From Pseudomonas sp. AL03 (lineage in GTDB: Bacteria; Pseudomonadota; Gammaproteobacteria; Pseudomonadales; Pseudomonadaceae): a stretch of DNA of 53,379 bases. The translations under genes were made by a program, and so were the position numbers. Positions 27,129-35,774 of the stretch are shown here, one piece after another; position 1 is the first letter of the stretch, and the number at the start of each line of letters is the position of its first letter. The stretch covers positions 1-53,379 of the forward strand of contig NZ_JASBRE010000031.1 of the NCBI RefSeq assembly GCF_029960815.1, in the 5' to 3' direction. A model generated the notes under the pieces. That model was not told where the DNA came from. It was given only the letters and a program-made list of their open reading frames with translations, and searched no databases.

Positions 27129-27241
27129 GACCAAGACCTCACCAATACCTCAACCCACTTCATTGTAGTTTGAAAAGACCTGCCACTCCTGTGGCGTCGA
27201 ATTTCCACTACGGGGCTGAGATGGGAACAGTGTACTGCGCC

Positions 27242-29827
27242 TTAAACGCTGCTTTCGGCACCCGTGCTTTCTCTGACGCCCACCAAAGCGTTGAACGCGC
27301 AAGTATCGAGCGGCCGGCTCAAGAAATAGCCTTGACCTTCGTCACACGACACCGCTTTCAGCAACTTCAGATGCTCGGCTGTTTCAATGCCCTCTGCGGT
27401 AACGGTGAGCGATAACGCGCGGCCCAAGCCCACGATGGCCTGGATGATCGACTTGTCATCCTCGCTTTCACCCAGCCTGTTCAAAAAGCTGCGGTCTATT
27501 TTCAGGCCATCGAATGGGAAGGCGCGCAGGTAGCTCAGCGAAGAATATCCCGTTCCAAAGTCATCCATGGCTATGCGCACGCCGAGGCGTTTGAGCGTAC
27601 GCATTATCTCAAGCGCGCCTTCAGCATCTTCGAGCATGACGTTTTCGGTAATTTCCAGCTCTACTCGGGCAGGATCGATTCCTGAGTCGAAGAGTATTTT
27701 CTGGAGGCGCTCTACCAAACTGCCTCGCTTGAATTCGATGGGCGAAAGGTTAACCGATACGAACAGACTTTCCGGCCATCGCGCGGCGTATCTGCAGGCG
27801 GTATCGATGACCCAGTTGCTCATGGAAAGAATCAGCCCGCTTTCTTCCGCAATGGGGATGAACGTGTCGGGTGATATCAAACCACGCTCAGGATGTTGCC
27901 ACCGTACCAACGCCTCGGCACCGACCATCTGACCGTCAGCGATGCGATAGCGCGGTTGGAAATGCAACCGCAGCTCTCCGTGTTTGATCGCAAAACGCAG
28001 GTCGCTTTCCAAACGGCGGCGCTCAATGATCTTCGCGTTCATATCGCCCGCGTAAAAACGCCATGTATTGCGACCCCCGGCCTTGGCTTCGTACAACGCG
28101 ATATCCGCATAGCGAAGCAGCTCAGTAGCCTCGCGAGCGTCATTTGGCGCCATTGCGATGCCAATACTGGCGCTGACGAACACTTCCTGCTCATCGATCT
28201 CTATAGGTCGCTCGATGGACTCGATCAGGCGGTGACATAGCGCCTCGACTTCTTCCTGGGAGCTCACATCGGTCAGGATCAGTACAAACTCATCACCCCC
28301 GACCCGGGCGACAAGGTCCCCGTGGCGCACGCAGCCAGCCAGGCGGCTCGATACTTCGCTAAGTACCCGATCACCTGCCGCATGCCCCAACAGGTCATTC
28401 ACCGGCTTGAATCGATCCAGGTCCAGGCTGAGCATGACCAGAGGTTGTTTTACCGTTGGCAAAGCCTTGAGTTTACCGTCAAGAAACTCCTGAAGCCGTG
28501 TCCTGTTAGGCAACCCGGTCAGCGCGTCATGCTGTGAGAGAAATTCGATTCTTCGACGGGCTTCAACTTCCTCGGTGACGTCAGTTGCAGTACCCCGGAA
28601 TCCTCCACCGGCCATTTCTCGCGCCGACAGACGCGTGATTCGCTCGTGGCCTTTAGTATCGACGTAGCGGCACTGAACACTGATATCCGGGCGACGGTTC
28701 GGGATGCTGAGCCACTGAGATAACGTGCCTGATTCGGTGCTCAGCAGATCATCCATCGCCGCACCAATCCAAGCATCCCTGGAGAGCCCTGTTACATCCC
28801 CAAATCGCTCGGATAGATAGGTGTAATGCCAATCAGCGTCTATTTCCCATACCCAGTCCGAGCTGGCTTCAACGACATCGCGAAAGCGCGCTTCGCTGGT
28901 GGCGAGGGCAGCCTGACTGCTTTGCAGTGATGTGTAGCTGGCGTCAAGCGCCTGTGCACCCGCGGTCGTGCGACGCAAGATGGCCCAGGTCATCAGCCAC
29001 ACCAAAAGCGCGGTGATGCCGATCAATGGCAACCCTAGTCCCAATAACCGCAGACCTGGCCTGGACGGACTCCAGTGCACACTACCGGCAGTACCGTTCT
29101 CGTCCAATGGAAAGACAGACGTTTTGCCGATTTCATCGGAAGTGGCGACGCGCAGGCCATTAACCCCGTAATCCCTGCCTATCGTCTCGAGTTTGACGCT
29201 GTCCAGAATGTCGACGAACATCAACACCGACGGCGACCTGTCATCAGGCACCACTGTCGGGTCAGTTCCCGTCGTAATCGCCGCTGCCGCGACCAAGGCT
29301 GGTACGCCTCCAACGACAATGAAGGCGGTTGTCGGCGTCTCTGTTTCCGCGCCTTCACGAGCCTTTACGAGAATCGCATCAATGGACTGCTCGAGCCACT
29401 CTTGGACTTCAACCGATTTCAACTCACCCTTGACCACAGAGTAAACAGTGCGATTGACGTCATTGATGACAAATACGCCCGGAAATCCAAAATCCGTGTA
29501 AAGCGTTGTCCCGACGTTTTGTCGTACGTACGCCCAGTCAGCGTCCATTTCAACATGCAGGTGCTTGTAAGCATCGCCCCAAAATGCGTAATCCTTGACG
29601 GTCGACCGCAGCGATTTTTCCAGCGATTGCATGGCCTTCTTCGTGTAGAAAGCACTTTCGACCTCCTCCGTTCGGTCTAAATCATGCGCAAGATAAACCA
29701 GTGAATAGCTGGCAAGGAAAAAAACGCCCGCCAAGAGACCCGCAAACTTGAACAGAGAAGCGCGTGCCAGCGATACGCTTGAACGATCGATCGATGTGCG
29801 GGGGATAGAAGGGAGATTGTTCGACAT
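27242..29827 (-). CDS. Membrane GGDEF-EAL cyclic-di-GMP enzyme with CHASE4 and PAS
   Basis: About 861 residues. The order is N-terminal transmembrane helix (about 25-50), periplasmic CHASE4-like sensor (YAFWGDAY motif; about 55-265), second helix (about 270-290), PAS (about 325-440), GGDEF and EAL. The GGDEF domain has VGGDEFV and an upstream RHGD I-site; the EAL domain keeps EALVRW, MDDFGTGYSSL, LKIDRSF and EGIET. Both domains therefore look catalytically competent. The start at 29827 (MSNNLPSIPRTS) is preferred; an ATG at 29863 is possible. The signal sensed is unknown. Confidence 0.92.
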   Translation of the reverse strand: MSNNLPSIPRTSIDRSSVSLARASLFKFAGLLAGVFFLASYSLVYLAHDLDRTEEVESAFYTKKAMQSLEKSLRSTVKDYAFWGDAYKHLHVEMDADWAYVRQNVGTTLYTDFGFPGVFVINDVNRTVYSVVKGELKSVEVQEWLEQSIDAILVKAREGAETETPTTAFIVVGGVPALVAAAAITTGTDPTVVPDDRSPSVLMFVDILDSVKLETIGRDYGVNGLRVATSDEIGKTSVFPLDENGTAGSVHWSPSRPGLRLLGLGLPLIGITALLVWLMTWAILRRTTAGAQALDASYTSLQSSQAALATSEARFRDVVEASSDWVWEIDADWHYTYLSERFGDVTGLSRDAWIGAAMDDLLSTESGTLSQWLSIPNRRPDISVQCRYVDTKGHERITRLSAREMAGGGFRGTATDVTEEVEARRRIEFLSQHDALTGLPNRTRLQEFLDGKLKALPTVKQPLVMLSLDLDRFKPVNDLLGHAAGDRVLSEVSSRLAGCVRHGDLVARVGGDEFVLILTDVSSQEEVEALCHRLIESIERPIEIDEQEVFVSASIGIAMAPNDAREATELLRYADIALYEAKAGGRNTWRFYAGDMNAKIIERRRLESDLRFAIKHGELRLHFQPRYRIADGQMVGAEALVRWQHPERGLISPDTFIPIAEESGLILSMSNWVIDTACRYAARWPESLFVSVNLSPIEFKRGSLVERLQKILFDSGIDPARVELEITENVMLEDAEGALEIMRTLKRLGVRIAMDDFGTGYSSLSYLRAFPFDGLKIDRSFLNRLGESEDDKSIIQAIVGLGRALSLTVTAEGIETAEHLKLLKAVSCDEGQGYFLSRPLDTCAFNALVGVRESTGAESSV

Positions 29828-29945
29828 AGATTCCCGTTGGTCGTTGAGGCAAGTCGGCTGCATCTCAAGCTATCGGCTGCAGTTGCTGAAGGGTGAGTGA
29901 CCATGTGTCTTCCCGGGCTTATCTCCCCGCTGCCGGCTACCGTTT

Positions 29946-29973
29946 CAGTTCAGTTCAGTTCAGTCCAGTCCAG
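29946..29973. repeat. Pentanucleotide tandem repeat
   Basis: CAGTT occurs three times, then CAGTC twice, then CAG. It lies just beyond the stop of the truncated VOC gene and looks like a slippage-prone microsatellite. Confidence 0.8.
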
Positions 29974-29994
29974 CGCTTAGCTTCAGCACCGGCA

Positions 29995-30300
29995 TCATTC
30001 GACCTGCCTGAGCGCCCAGCCCCAAGCCGTGTTGGTTAACTCGGCTTGGTCGTCGGTTGCAACCTGGAACGAAAAAGCCTCGGTATACTTGAACGCCGAG
30101 CCGGCGTTCAGTCGGAGACAAGGGATGCCCATCACCGTGAACTCGACCGTCAAGACATCGCCCTGTTTGCCCGCCGGGTAATCGCCAGGGGCGCGATGGA
30201 CAGCGCCGACAACGCTGTCCGGGAACGTCTCGGCGTAGAACGTCGCAGCGTCCAACGCGGTGCCGTCGTAGCAGAGACAAATCGTGTTTTTGCTGATCAT
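29995..30300 (-). CDS. VOC / PhnB-like protein, probably truncated
   Basis: A 101-residue protein starting MISKNTICLCYDGTALDAATFY, with GGAG seven bases upstream. This is the N-terminal half of the PhnB/3-demethylubiquinone methyltransferase-like VOC family (FTVMGIPCLRLNAGSAFKYTEAFSFQVATDDQAE). Usual members have about 150 residues and continue through a conserved GW.D.WG.SWQ segment. Here a short AWGWALRQVE tail and a stop follow instead. An internal deletion close to the pentanucleotide repeat is likely, so activity is doubtful. Confidence 0.7.
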   Translation of the reverse strand: MISKNTICLCYDGTALDAATFYAETFPDSVVGAVHRAPGDYPAGKQGDVLTVEFTVMGIPCLRLNAGSAFKYTEAFSFQVATDDQAELTNTAWGWALRQVE

Positions 30301-30521
30301 CCTGGTTCTCCAAAATGGGGACTGGTGCGTGCATTTTAGCAGCGCAGTCAGCGGGTGCTTCAGCGCCCAAGTTCCTAATCTGCCAACTCCAGCAGCTGCC
30401 CCGCATTGGAGGCGATAACATCCCGGCCTCGCATGGATGCTGCCTGGCAGCGTGTGGATCGCGCACGCACAATCTCGCAGTTTCAACATTGTCAAGCCTG
30501 CGGATACAAGGAAGAAGCACC

Positions 30522-31169
30522 ATGGCGCTAACTAGCAAGATTTCCCCCTATGACAGTCGCTGGCCCGCGCTCTTCCTAGGCGCCAAAGGGCAGATCGAGA
30601 AGGCGTTTGGCACTGAGCTTGTTGCCATCCATCATGTCGGCAGCACCGCCGTTCCCGAGCTCGCAGCCAAGCCAGAGATCGACCTCCTGGTCGAAGTGAC
30701 GGAACATCGAAACGAACCCTCCCAAGACAATGTCATGCGTGGACTCGGGTACGCACGAGGCAGCGATCTATCGCCAGGTCACCACTTTTATCGTCGCGAT
30801 GTTGAGGGTGTGCGAACTCATAAAGCCCACGTTTGTATCTCCGGCCACGGTCAAATCGAAAGAATGCTCCGCTTTCGTGATCTGCTAAGGGACGACCCTG
30901 TGATTCGCCAGCGGTATCAAGACTTGAAACTTGAGCTGGAAGCGAGCAACACCGGCGGCATCGGTGAATACTTGGCACAGAAGGCTCCCTTTATCGACGA
31001 GCTTATGGGGTCGATCTCGATTTTGGATAACGTTGATAAAGACCGTCGCCGAATACTCCAATGTCGCTTAGAGGTCCTCACCGACTTCCGCTCCATGCGG
31101 GAGGCGGCTGAGCAAATCGGCGAGGATGTTAAGGCGGGCCCGTCGCTTGTCGTTCGAGCGGTCCATTAG
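30522..31169 (+). CDS. GrpB-family nucleotidyltransferase-like protein with foreign tail
   Basis: A 215-residue protein of the GrpB/UPF0157 family (nucleotidyltransferase-like fold, function unknown). The core (residues 1 to about 168) shows YDSRWPALF, the IHHVGSTAVPELAAKPEIDL motif, HHFYRR and the RDLLRDDPVIRQRY segment. The family usually ends about here, yet this frame runs some 45 residues further, and that tail is encoded antisense to a ppk2 fragment. AAGGAAG precedes the ATG. The core is intact, so the protein may still fold. Confidence 0.82.
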   Translation: MALTSKISPYDSRWPALFLGAKGQIEKAFGTELVAIHHVGSTAVPELAAKPEIDLLVEVTEHRNEPSQDNVMRGLGYARGSDLSPGHHFYRRDVEGVRTHKAHVCISGHGQIERMLRFRDLLRDDPVIRQRYQDLKLELEASNTGGIGEYLAQKAPFIDELMGSISILDNVDKDRRRILQCRLEVLTDFRSMREAAEQIGEDVKAGPSLVVRAVH

Positions 31170-31195
31170 CCATGGGGTATGTTCGGAGGAGTGCT
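31068..31195 (-). pseudogene. Second polyphosphate kinase 2 C-terminal fragment
   Basis: Read on the minus strand, this segment encodes EHTPWLMDRSNDKRRARLNI followed by LADLLSRLP, then a stop at 31068. It matches the C-terminal EHAPWRVANSNDKRRARLNI of the ppk2 gene at 26317-27128. No upstream kinase domain is present. The fragment overlaps the 3' end of the GrpB gene on the opposite strand. Confidence 0.8.
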
Positions 31196-31372
31196 TCCGC
31201 TCGACCCGCCGACGAGCATGAAGCCGATGCCAGCGCCTAGCGCTCTGCATCAGTTATTTATACTCAAATGCCAGCTTAATAATATTTTACCAATACCCGG
31301 GTGATCCCTAGTCTTGACCCCAAGAAATGGCAGGCCGTTACCGACCTAAATCCAACTTCGAAGGGTATAGAG

Positions 31373-32683
31373 ATGACCACTGAAAAAATAAAAACAGATA
31401 CGCTGATTGTTGGCGCCGGTCAGGCTGGCGTGGCCATGAGTGAACACTTGAGCAAACTCGGCGTGCCGCACCTGGTACTGGAGCGCAATCGCATCGCCGA
31501 GCGCTGGCGCACCGGGCGGTGGGATTCTCTGGTGGCGAATGGTCCGGCCTGGCACGACCGTTTTCCCGGTCTTGAGTTCGACGACCTCAGCCCCGACGGC
31601 TTTGCCCCGAAAGAGCGGGTCGCCGACTATTTCGAAGCCTACGCCAAGAAATTCAACGCCCCCGTCCGCACCGGCGTGGACGTGCTGAAGGTTGAGCGCA
31701 ATGTCGGTCGGCCGGGCTTCACCATCGAAACCTCTGAAGGCGTGATCGAGGCCAGCCGTGTGGTCGCCGCTACCGGGCCTTTCCAGCAGCCGGTGATCCC
31801 GCCCATCGCGCCGAAAGATCAGCCATTCCTGCAGATCCACTCGGCCGAATACCGCAATCCAGCGCAACTGCCTGAAGGGGGTGTTCTGGTCGTCGGCGCC
31901 GGTTCGTCGGGCGTGCAAATCGCCGATGAATTGCAGCGTGCCGGCAAGAAGGTTTACCTCTCGGTCGGCGCCCACGATCGCCCTCCCCGCGCTTATCGCA
32001 ACCGTGATTTCTGCTGGTGGTTGGGTGTGCTCGGCGAGTGGGATCAGGCGGCCATGAAACCCGGTCGGGAACACGTCACCATCGCTGTGAGCGGTGCGCA
32101 TGGCGGCCGCACGGTGGACTTTCGTGGTCTCTCCCATCGCGGCATGACACTCGTCGGTCTGACCCAATCGTTCAACGGCGCCGTGGCGACCTTCCAGTCG
32201 AACCTTGCCGACAACCTGGCACGCGGCGATGAGAATTATTTGGCGCTGCTCAATGCCGCCGATGCCTACATCGAACGCAATGGCCTGGACCTGCCGGAAG
32301 AGCCTGAAGCCCGCCACACCTTCGCGGATCCGGAGTGCGTGACGAACCCTATTCTGGAACTCGACCTGACCAAGGCCGGCGTGACTACGATCATCTGGGC
32401 CACCGGTTTTGCCACGGATTACAGCTGGCTCAAGGTTGCTGCCTTCGATGACAACGGCACGCCGCAGCACCAGCGCGGCGTGTCGAGCGAGCCTGGCGTG
32501 TATTTCCTCGGCCTGCCGTGGCAGTCGCGTCGCGGTTCCTCGTTCATCTGGGGTGTTTGGCACGATGCCAAGTACGTGGCTGATCACATCGCCATCCAGC
32601 GTTCGTACCTCGACTACCACGATGCGGCGCAACGCGAGGCTGAATCCGCCCCGGTCGCCCATAAAACCACTGTCAGTGCTTAA
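31373..32683 (+). CDS. Flavin-containing monooxygenase
   Basis: A 436-residue FAD/NADPH monooxygenase. Two dinucleotide-binding motifs are clear: VGAGQAGVAMSEHL (FAD, residues 13-26) and VGAGSSGVQIADEL (NADPH, about 180). The C-terminal ATGF motif (TTIIWATGFATDY) and a late GVYFLGLPW segment are typical. GAAGGG precedes the ATG. It heads a tight same-strand set with RidA, DUF1028 and an ArgE-type deacylase, so it probably oxidises a nitrogen-containing substrate whose product the others process. CzcO/TrkA-like annotations of relatives are not informative. Confidence 0.9.
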   Translation: MTTEKIKTDTLIVGAGQAGVAMSEHLSKLGVPHLVLERNRIAERWRTGRWDSLVANGPAWHDRFPGLEFDDLSPDGFAPKERVADYFEAYAKKFNAPVRTGVDVLKVERNVGRPGFTIETSEGVIEASRVVAATGPFQQPVIPPIAPKDQPFLQIHSAEYRNPAQLPEGGVLVVGAGSSGVQIADELQRAGKKVYLSVGAHDRPPRAYRNRDFCWWLGVLGEWDQAAMKPGREHVTIAVSGAHGGRTVDFRGLSHRGMTLVGLTQSFNGAVATFQSNLADNLARGDENYLALLNAADAYIERNGLDLPEEPEARHTFADPECVTNPILELDLTKAGVTTIIWATGFATDYSWLKVAAFDDNGTPQHQRGVSSEPGVYFLGLPWQSRRGSSFIWGVWHDAKYVADHIAIQRSYLDYHDAAQREAESAPVAHKTTVSA

Positions 32684-32702
32684 GTCTTTTCAGGAGCTTC
32701 AA

Positions 32703-33119
32703 ATGTCCACGCCAACCCATACCCGTATTCGCATGTTCAACACCAAAGAAACCTACCCGAACCAGAGCCTGGACAACGACCTGTGTCAGGCGGTCCGGGC
32801 CGGTAACACCGTTTATGTTCGCGGTCAGGTCGGCACTGATTTCGAGGGAAAACTGGTAGGCCTCGGTGATCCGCGCGCGCAAACCGAGCAAGCCATGCGC
32901 AACGTCAAACAGTTGTTGGAAGAGGCCGGCAGCGACCTTAGCCACATCGTGAAAACCACCACTTACCTGATCGATCCGCGTTACCGCGAGCCGGTGTATC
33001 AGGAAGTGGGCAAATGGTTGAAAGGCGTGTTTCCGATTTCGACCGGGTTGGTGGTTTCAGCGTTGGGGCAGCCGCAGTGGTTGATGGAGATTGATGTGAT
33101 TGCGGTGATTCCTGAGTAA
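32703..33119 (+). CDS. RidA-family protein
   Basis: A 138-residue RidA/YjgF-type protein. RidA hydrolyses reactive enamine/imine intermediates. The usual C-terminal features VSALGQPQWLMEIDVIAV and the middle LEEAGSDLSHIVKTTTYL are present, but the classic catalytic Arg region (R..R in canonical RidA) is less clear in this subgroup. CAGGAG precedes the ATG 19 bp after the monooxygenase stop, so the two are co-transcribed. It probably removes imines made by the flavin enzyme. Confidence 0.9.
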   Translation: MSTPTHTRIRMFNTKETYPNQSLDNDLCQAVRAGNTVYVRGQVGTDFEGKLVGLGDPRAQTEQAMRNVKQLLEEAGSDLSHIVKTTTYLIDPRYREPVYQEVGKWLKGVFPISTGLVVSALGQPQWLMEIDVIAVIPE

Positions 33120-33140
33120 GGAAGTAAGACCGAGGCGCGG

Positions 33141-33228
33141 CCTTCGCGAGCAAGCTTCGCTCCTACAGTAGATCCCCATTTCATGGACGACCCCGACCAT
33201 CTGTAGGAGCGAAGCTTGCTCGCGAAGG
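33141..33228. repeat. REP doublet with perfect 28-bp arms
   Basis: Arms 33141-33168 and 33201-33228 are perfect reverse complements over 28 bases, separated by 32 bases, and contain the GCGAGCAAGC core. It sits inside the monooxygenase operon between ridA and the DUF1028 gene. Confidence 0.9.
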
Positions 33229-33276
33229 GGCCCGCACAAACACCCACATCGCCAAGGCTCAACAAGGAGCAAAACC

Positions 33277-33954
33277 ATGACCTTCTCCATCGCCGCCCGT
33301 TGCCCCGAAACCGGTCAGTTCGGCATTGCGATCAGTTCCTCGAGCATCGCCGTCGGCGCCCGTTGCCCTTGGCTGCTGCCGGGTGTTGGTGCCGTCTCCA
33401 CACAAAACATCACCTTGCCGTCACTCGGCCCGGAAGTCCTTGCCCTCATGGAGCAAGGCCTCGCGCCTGCTGAAGCACTGGACAAAGTCCTGACCCGAAA
33501 CGGCTACAGCCAATATCGCCAGATCACCGCGATTGACCATCTCGGCCGCACCGCGCATCTCAGCGGCTCGCAAACCTTGGGCAACCACAACGCCGTGTCA
33601 GGCGAGCAATGCGTGGCCGCCGGCAACATGCTGGCGGATCGGTCGGTGATCGAGGCCATGGTCGAGGCATTCGAACATGGCGAGGGTCAACTGACCGACC
33701 GCTTGCTGGCGGCAATGAAAGCGGCCATCGCGGCGGGCGGCGAAGCCGGGCCGGTGCATTCGGCGGCGGTGGTGGTCGTCGGCGAATTGACCTGGCCGAT
33801 CATCAACCTGCGGGTCGATTGGGCGGATCACGATCCAGTCGGCCAACTTGAGAAACTCTGGGACGCCTATCGCCCACAGGCTCAGGACTACATCGATCGT
33901 GCCCTGGCCCCCGACAAATCCCCTGGCTACGGTGTCGCCGGAGACGACCGATGA
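33277..33954 (+). CDS. DUF1028 family protein (Ntn-hydrolase-like)
   Basis: A 225-residue DUF1028 protein. The family N-terminus MTFSIAARCPETGQFGIAIS is complete, followed by VGARCPW..PGVGAVSTQN and a HSAAVVVV segment. DUF1028 proteins resemble Ntn hydrolases and are suspected amidohydrolases, but no reaction is firmly known. AACAAGGAGC precedes the ATG. The stop overlaps the ArgE-type start by four bases (ATGA), so translation is coupled to the deacylase. Confidence 0.9.
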   Translation: MTFSIAARCPETGQFGIAISSSSIAVGARCPWLLPGVGAVSTQNITLPSLGPEVLALMEQGLAPAEALDKVLTRNGYSQYRQITAIDHLGRTAHLSGSQTLGNHNAVSGEQCVAAGNMLADRSVIEAMVEAFEHGEGQLTDRLLAAMKAAIAAGGEAGPVHSAAVVVVGELTWPIINLRVDWADHDPVGQLEKLWDAYRPQAQDYIDRALAPDKSPGYGVAGDDR

Positions 33955-35102
33955 GCAACAGCCTCGATTTGCTGAAAACGTTGGTGGCGTTCGACACCAC
34001 GAGCCGCGAATCAAACCTGCACCTCATCGAGTTCGTCCGCGACTACCTCGAACGCTTCGATGTGCCTTGCGAACTGGTCTACAACGAGCAGCGCAGCAAG
34101 GCCAACCTGTTGGCGACCATTGGCCCGGCGGATCGGCCGGGCATTGTGCTGTCGGGGCACACCGACGTGGTGCCCGTCGACGGCCAGTCGTGGACGGTTG
34201 CGCCGTTTAAACTCACCGAGCGTGACGGCAAGCTGTACGGCCGCGGCACGGCAGACATGAAAGGCTACATCGCCTGCGTACTCGCTCTCGTTCCCTCCTT
34301 GGTGAGTGCGTCGCTGCGGCTTCCGGTGCACATCGCGCTGTCCTATGATGAGGAAGTCGGTTGTCTGGGTGTGCGCTCGTTGCTGGTGGAGTTGGAGCAG
34401 CGCCCGGTCAAACCAATGCTCTGCATCATTGGCGAGCCGACCGAGCTCAAACCGGTGCTCGGCCATAAGGGCAAACTGGCGATGCGTTGCGATATTCACG
34501 GTGAAGCCTGCCATTCGGCGTACGCACCGCTCGGGGTCAATGCGATTGAATACGCCGCCGAACTGATCGGTGAGTTGGGACAGATTGGCCACCGACTCAA
34601 AGCGCCTGAGTATCACGATGCTCGTTTCGATCCGCCGTTCAGCACCGTGCAAACCGGCGTGATTTCCGGTGGCAAGGCGTTGAACATCGTCCCCGCCGAT
34701 TGCCGCTTCGATTTTGAGATCCGCGCCCTGCCCTCGCATGATCCTGTTCTTGTTGCGCAGGAACTGAAGGCCTACGCCGAGCAGCGAGTACTGCCCCGCA
34801 TGCGCGCCGTGAGTGAGCAGAGCGAGATCCGCTTTAGCGAGTTGTCGGCTTACCCCGGTTTGGCGACCGGTGCTCACAGCGAAGCGGCTGAGTTGATCGC
34901 CGCTTTTTCGGGCTCTCGGGAGTTTGGCACCGTGGCCTTCGGCACCGAGGGCGGCCTTTTCAACGCAGCAGGTATTCCGACCGTGGTTTGCGGCCCCGGC
35001 AGCATGGATCAGGGCCATAAACCGGATGAGTTTGTCAGCCTTGATCAACTGAACGGCTGCGATGAAATGCTGCGGCGAATGCTGCTATCAATCAGCGAAT
35101 AA
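33951..35102 (+). CDS. ArgE-type N-acyl amino acid deacylase
   Basis: A 383-residue M20 metallopeptidase of the acetylornithine deacetylase family. Metal-binding motifs are SGHTDVVPV, the GRGTADMKGY stretch with the bridging Asp, YDEEVGCLG, GEPTEL and the C-terminal GPGSMDQGHKPDEF. The biosynthetic ArgE function is normally supplied by argJ in Pseudomonas, so this copy probably deacylates a catabolic N-acyl amino acid. It ends a four-gene operon whose members suggest oxidation, imine hydrolysis and deacylation of one substrate. Confidence 0.92.
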   Translation: MSNSLDLLKTLVAFDTTSRESNLHLIEFVRDYLERFDVPCELVYNEQRSKANLLATIGPADRPGIVLSGHTDVVPVDGQSWTVAPFKLTERDGKLYGRGTADMKGYIACVLALVPSLVSASLRLPVHIALSYDEEVGCLGVRSLLVELEQRPVKPMLCIIGEPTELKPVLGHKGKLAMRCDIHGEACHSAYAPLGVNAIEYAAELIGELGQIGHRLKAPEYHDARFDPPFSTVQTGVISGGKALNIVPADCRFDFEIRALPSHDPVLVAQELKAYAEQRVLPRMRAVSEQSEIRFSELSAYPGLATGAHSEAAELIAAFSGSREFGTVAFGTEGGLFNAAGIPTVVCGPGSMDQGHKPDEFVSLDQLNGCDEMLRRMLLSISE

Positions 35103-35137
35103 CGAAGATTTTGAATACCCCTAAATCCCTGTGAGAG

Positions 35138-35209
35138 CGGGCTTGCTCGCGATGAGGCCATGACATTCAACATCCATGTCGACTGTCACACCTTTCGCGA
35201 GCAAGCCCG
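35138..35209. repeat. REP doublet
   Basis: The 15-bp arms 35138-35152 and 35195-35209 are perfect reverse complements with the GGCTTGCTCGCGA core, about 35 bp after the ArgE-type stop. It belongs to the same REP type as 33141-33228. Confidence 0.85.
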
Positions 35210-35344
35210 TTTTCGCTTTGCCCGCCATCCCCACAAAGCTCCCAAATTTAATGAACCCCGCCCACACCTGCCCACCTAACTGAATGACCCTGAGCATCCG
35301 ATTTTATAAACCTGACGCCCGAAAATCGTGTAGGAATTTACCTT

Positions 35345-35389
35345 TAGTGGCGAGGGAGCTTGCCCCCGTTGGGCAGCGAAGCGGCCCCA
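35345..35389. repeat. REP-like element
   Basis: GGCGAGGGAGCTTGCCCCC is followed by GGGCAGCGAAGCGGCCCC, as in the copy at 1979-2025. The 35103-35637 gap holds these REP units and no supported gene; the 90-codon frame at 35284 covers the repeat. Confidence 0.65.
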
Positions 35390-35637
35390 AAACCTGCCCT
35401 CCATTTCTCACGGCACTCCGCACCTCCCGGAATGCCGCGAAACGCCCGCAAACAGTGGCAATCAGCCTTGCCACAACGACCGCAAAAGCGTCCTACAGCC
35501 CGGTTGTGAGCACCAAAATGGACGCCTATATTCGACCCGTCGCTAACCGCAGTTAGTGACAGGGTTTCGCAGCCCTCTAGATTGACACCAAAGTACCGTA
35601 AGGCATGATGCAGCCGCTTCTGGTTGCATTAGTTTTA

Positions 35638-35719
35638 TGGCGGTTGTGCGTGGGAGACCCTCGGGTCTGCCGGGTTTTTGGTGTGGGTCTCCGGTCTGCG
35701 AACCCGCGCACAGCTGCCA
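35638..35719 (+). ncRNA. Structured RNA leader (cis-acting candidate)
   Basis: A 13-bp outer helix (35638-35650 with 35707-35719, two G-U pairs) encloses a perfect 8-bp helix (35653-35660 with 35685-35692). A second hairpin formed by 35715-35721 and 35742-35748 would compete for the outer strand just before the ribosome binding site at 35761. A small stem (about 35608-35629) lies upstream. The sequence recalls a conserved leader found before several small Pseudomonas genes. It is likely a cis-regulatory RNA for the gene at 35775. Confidence 0.6.
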
Positions 35720-35774
35720 CCCATTTGTTTCGCAGCAGAAAGGTGGCAATTCTTCTTTTGTGAGGATTTACACC

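Noticed and set aside
35284..35556. 90-codon frame after the ArgE-type gene
   Set aside because: It runs through a REP-like element and has no ribosome site.
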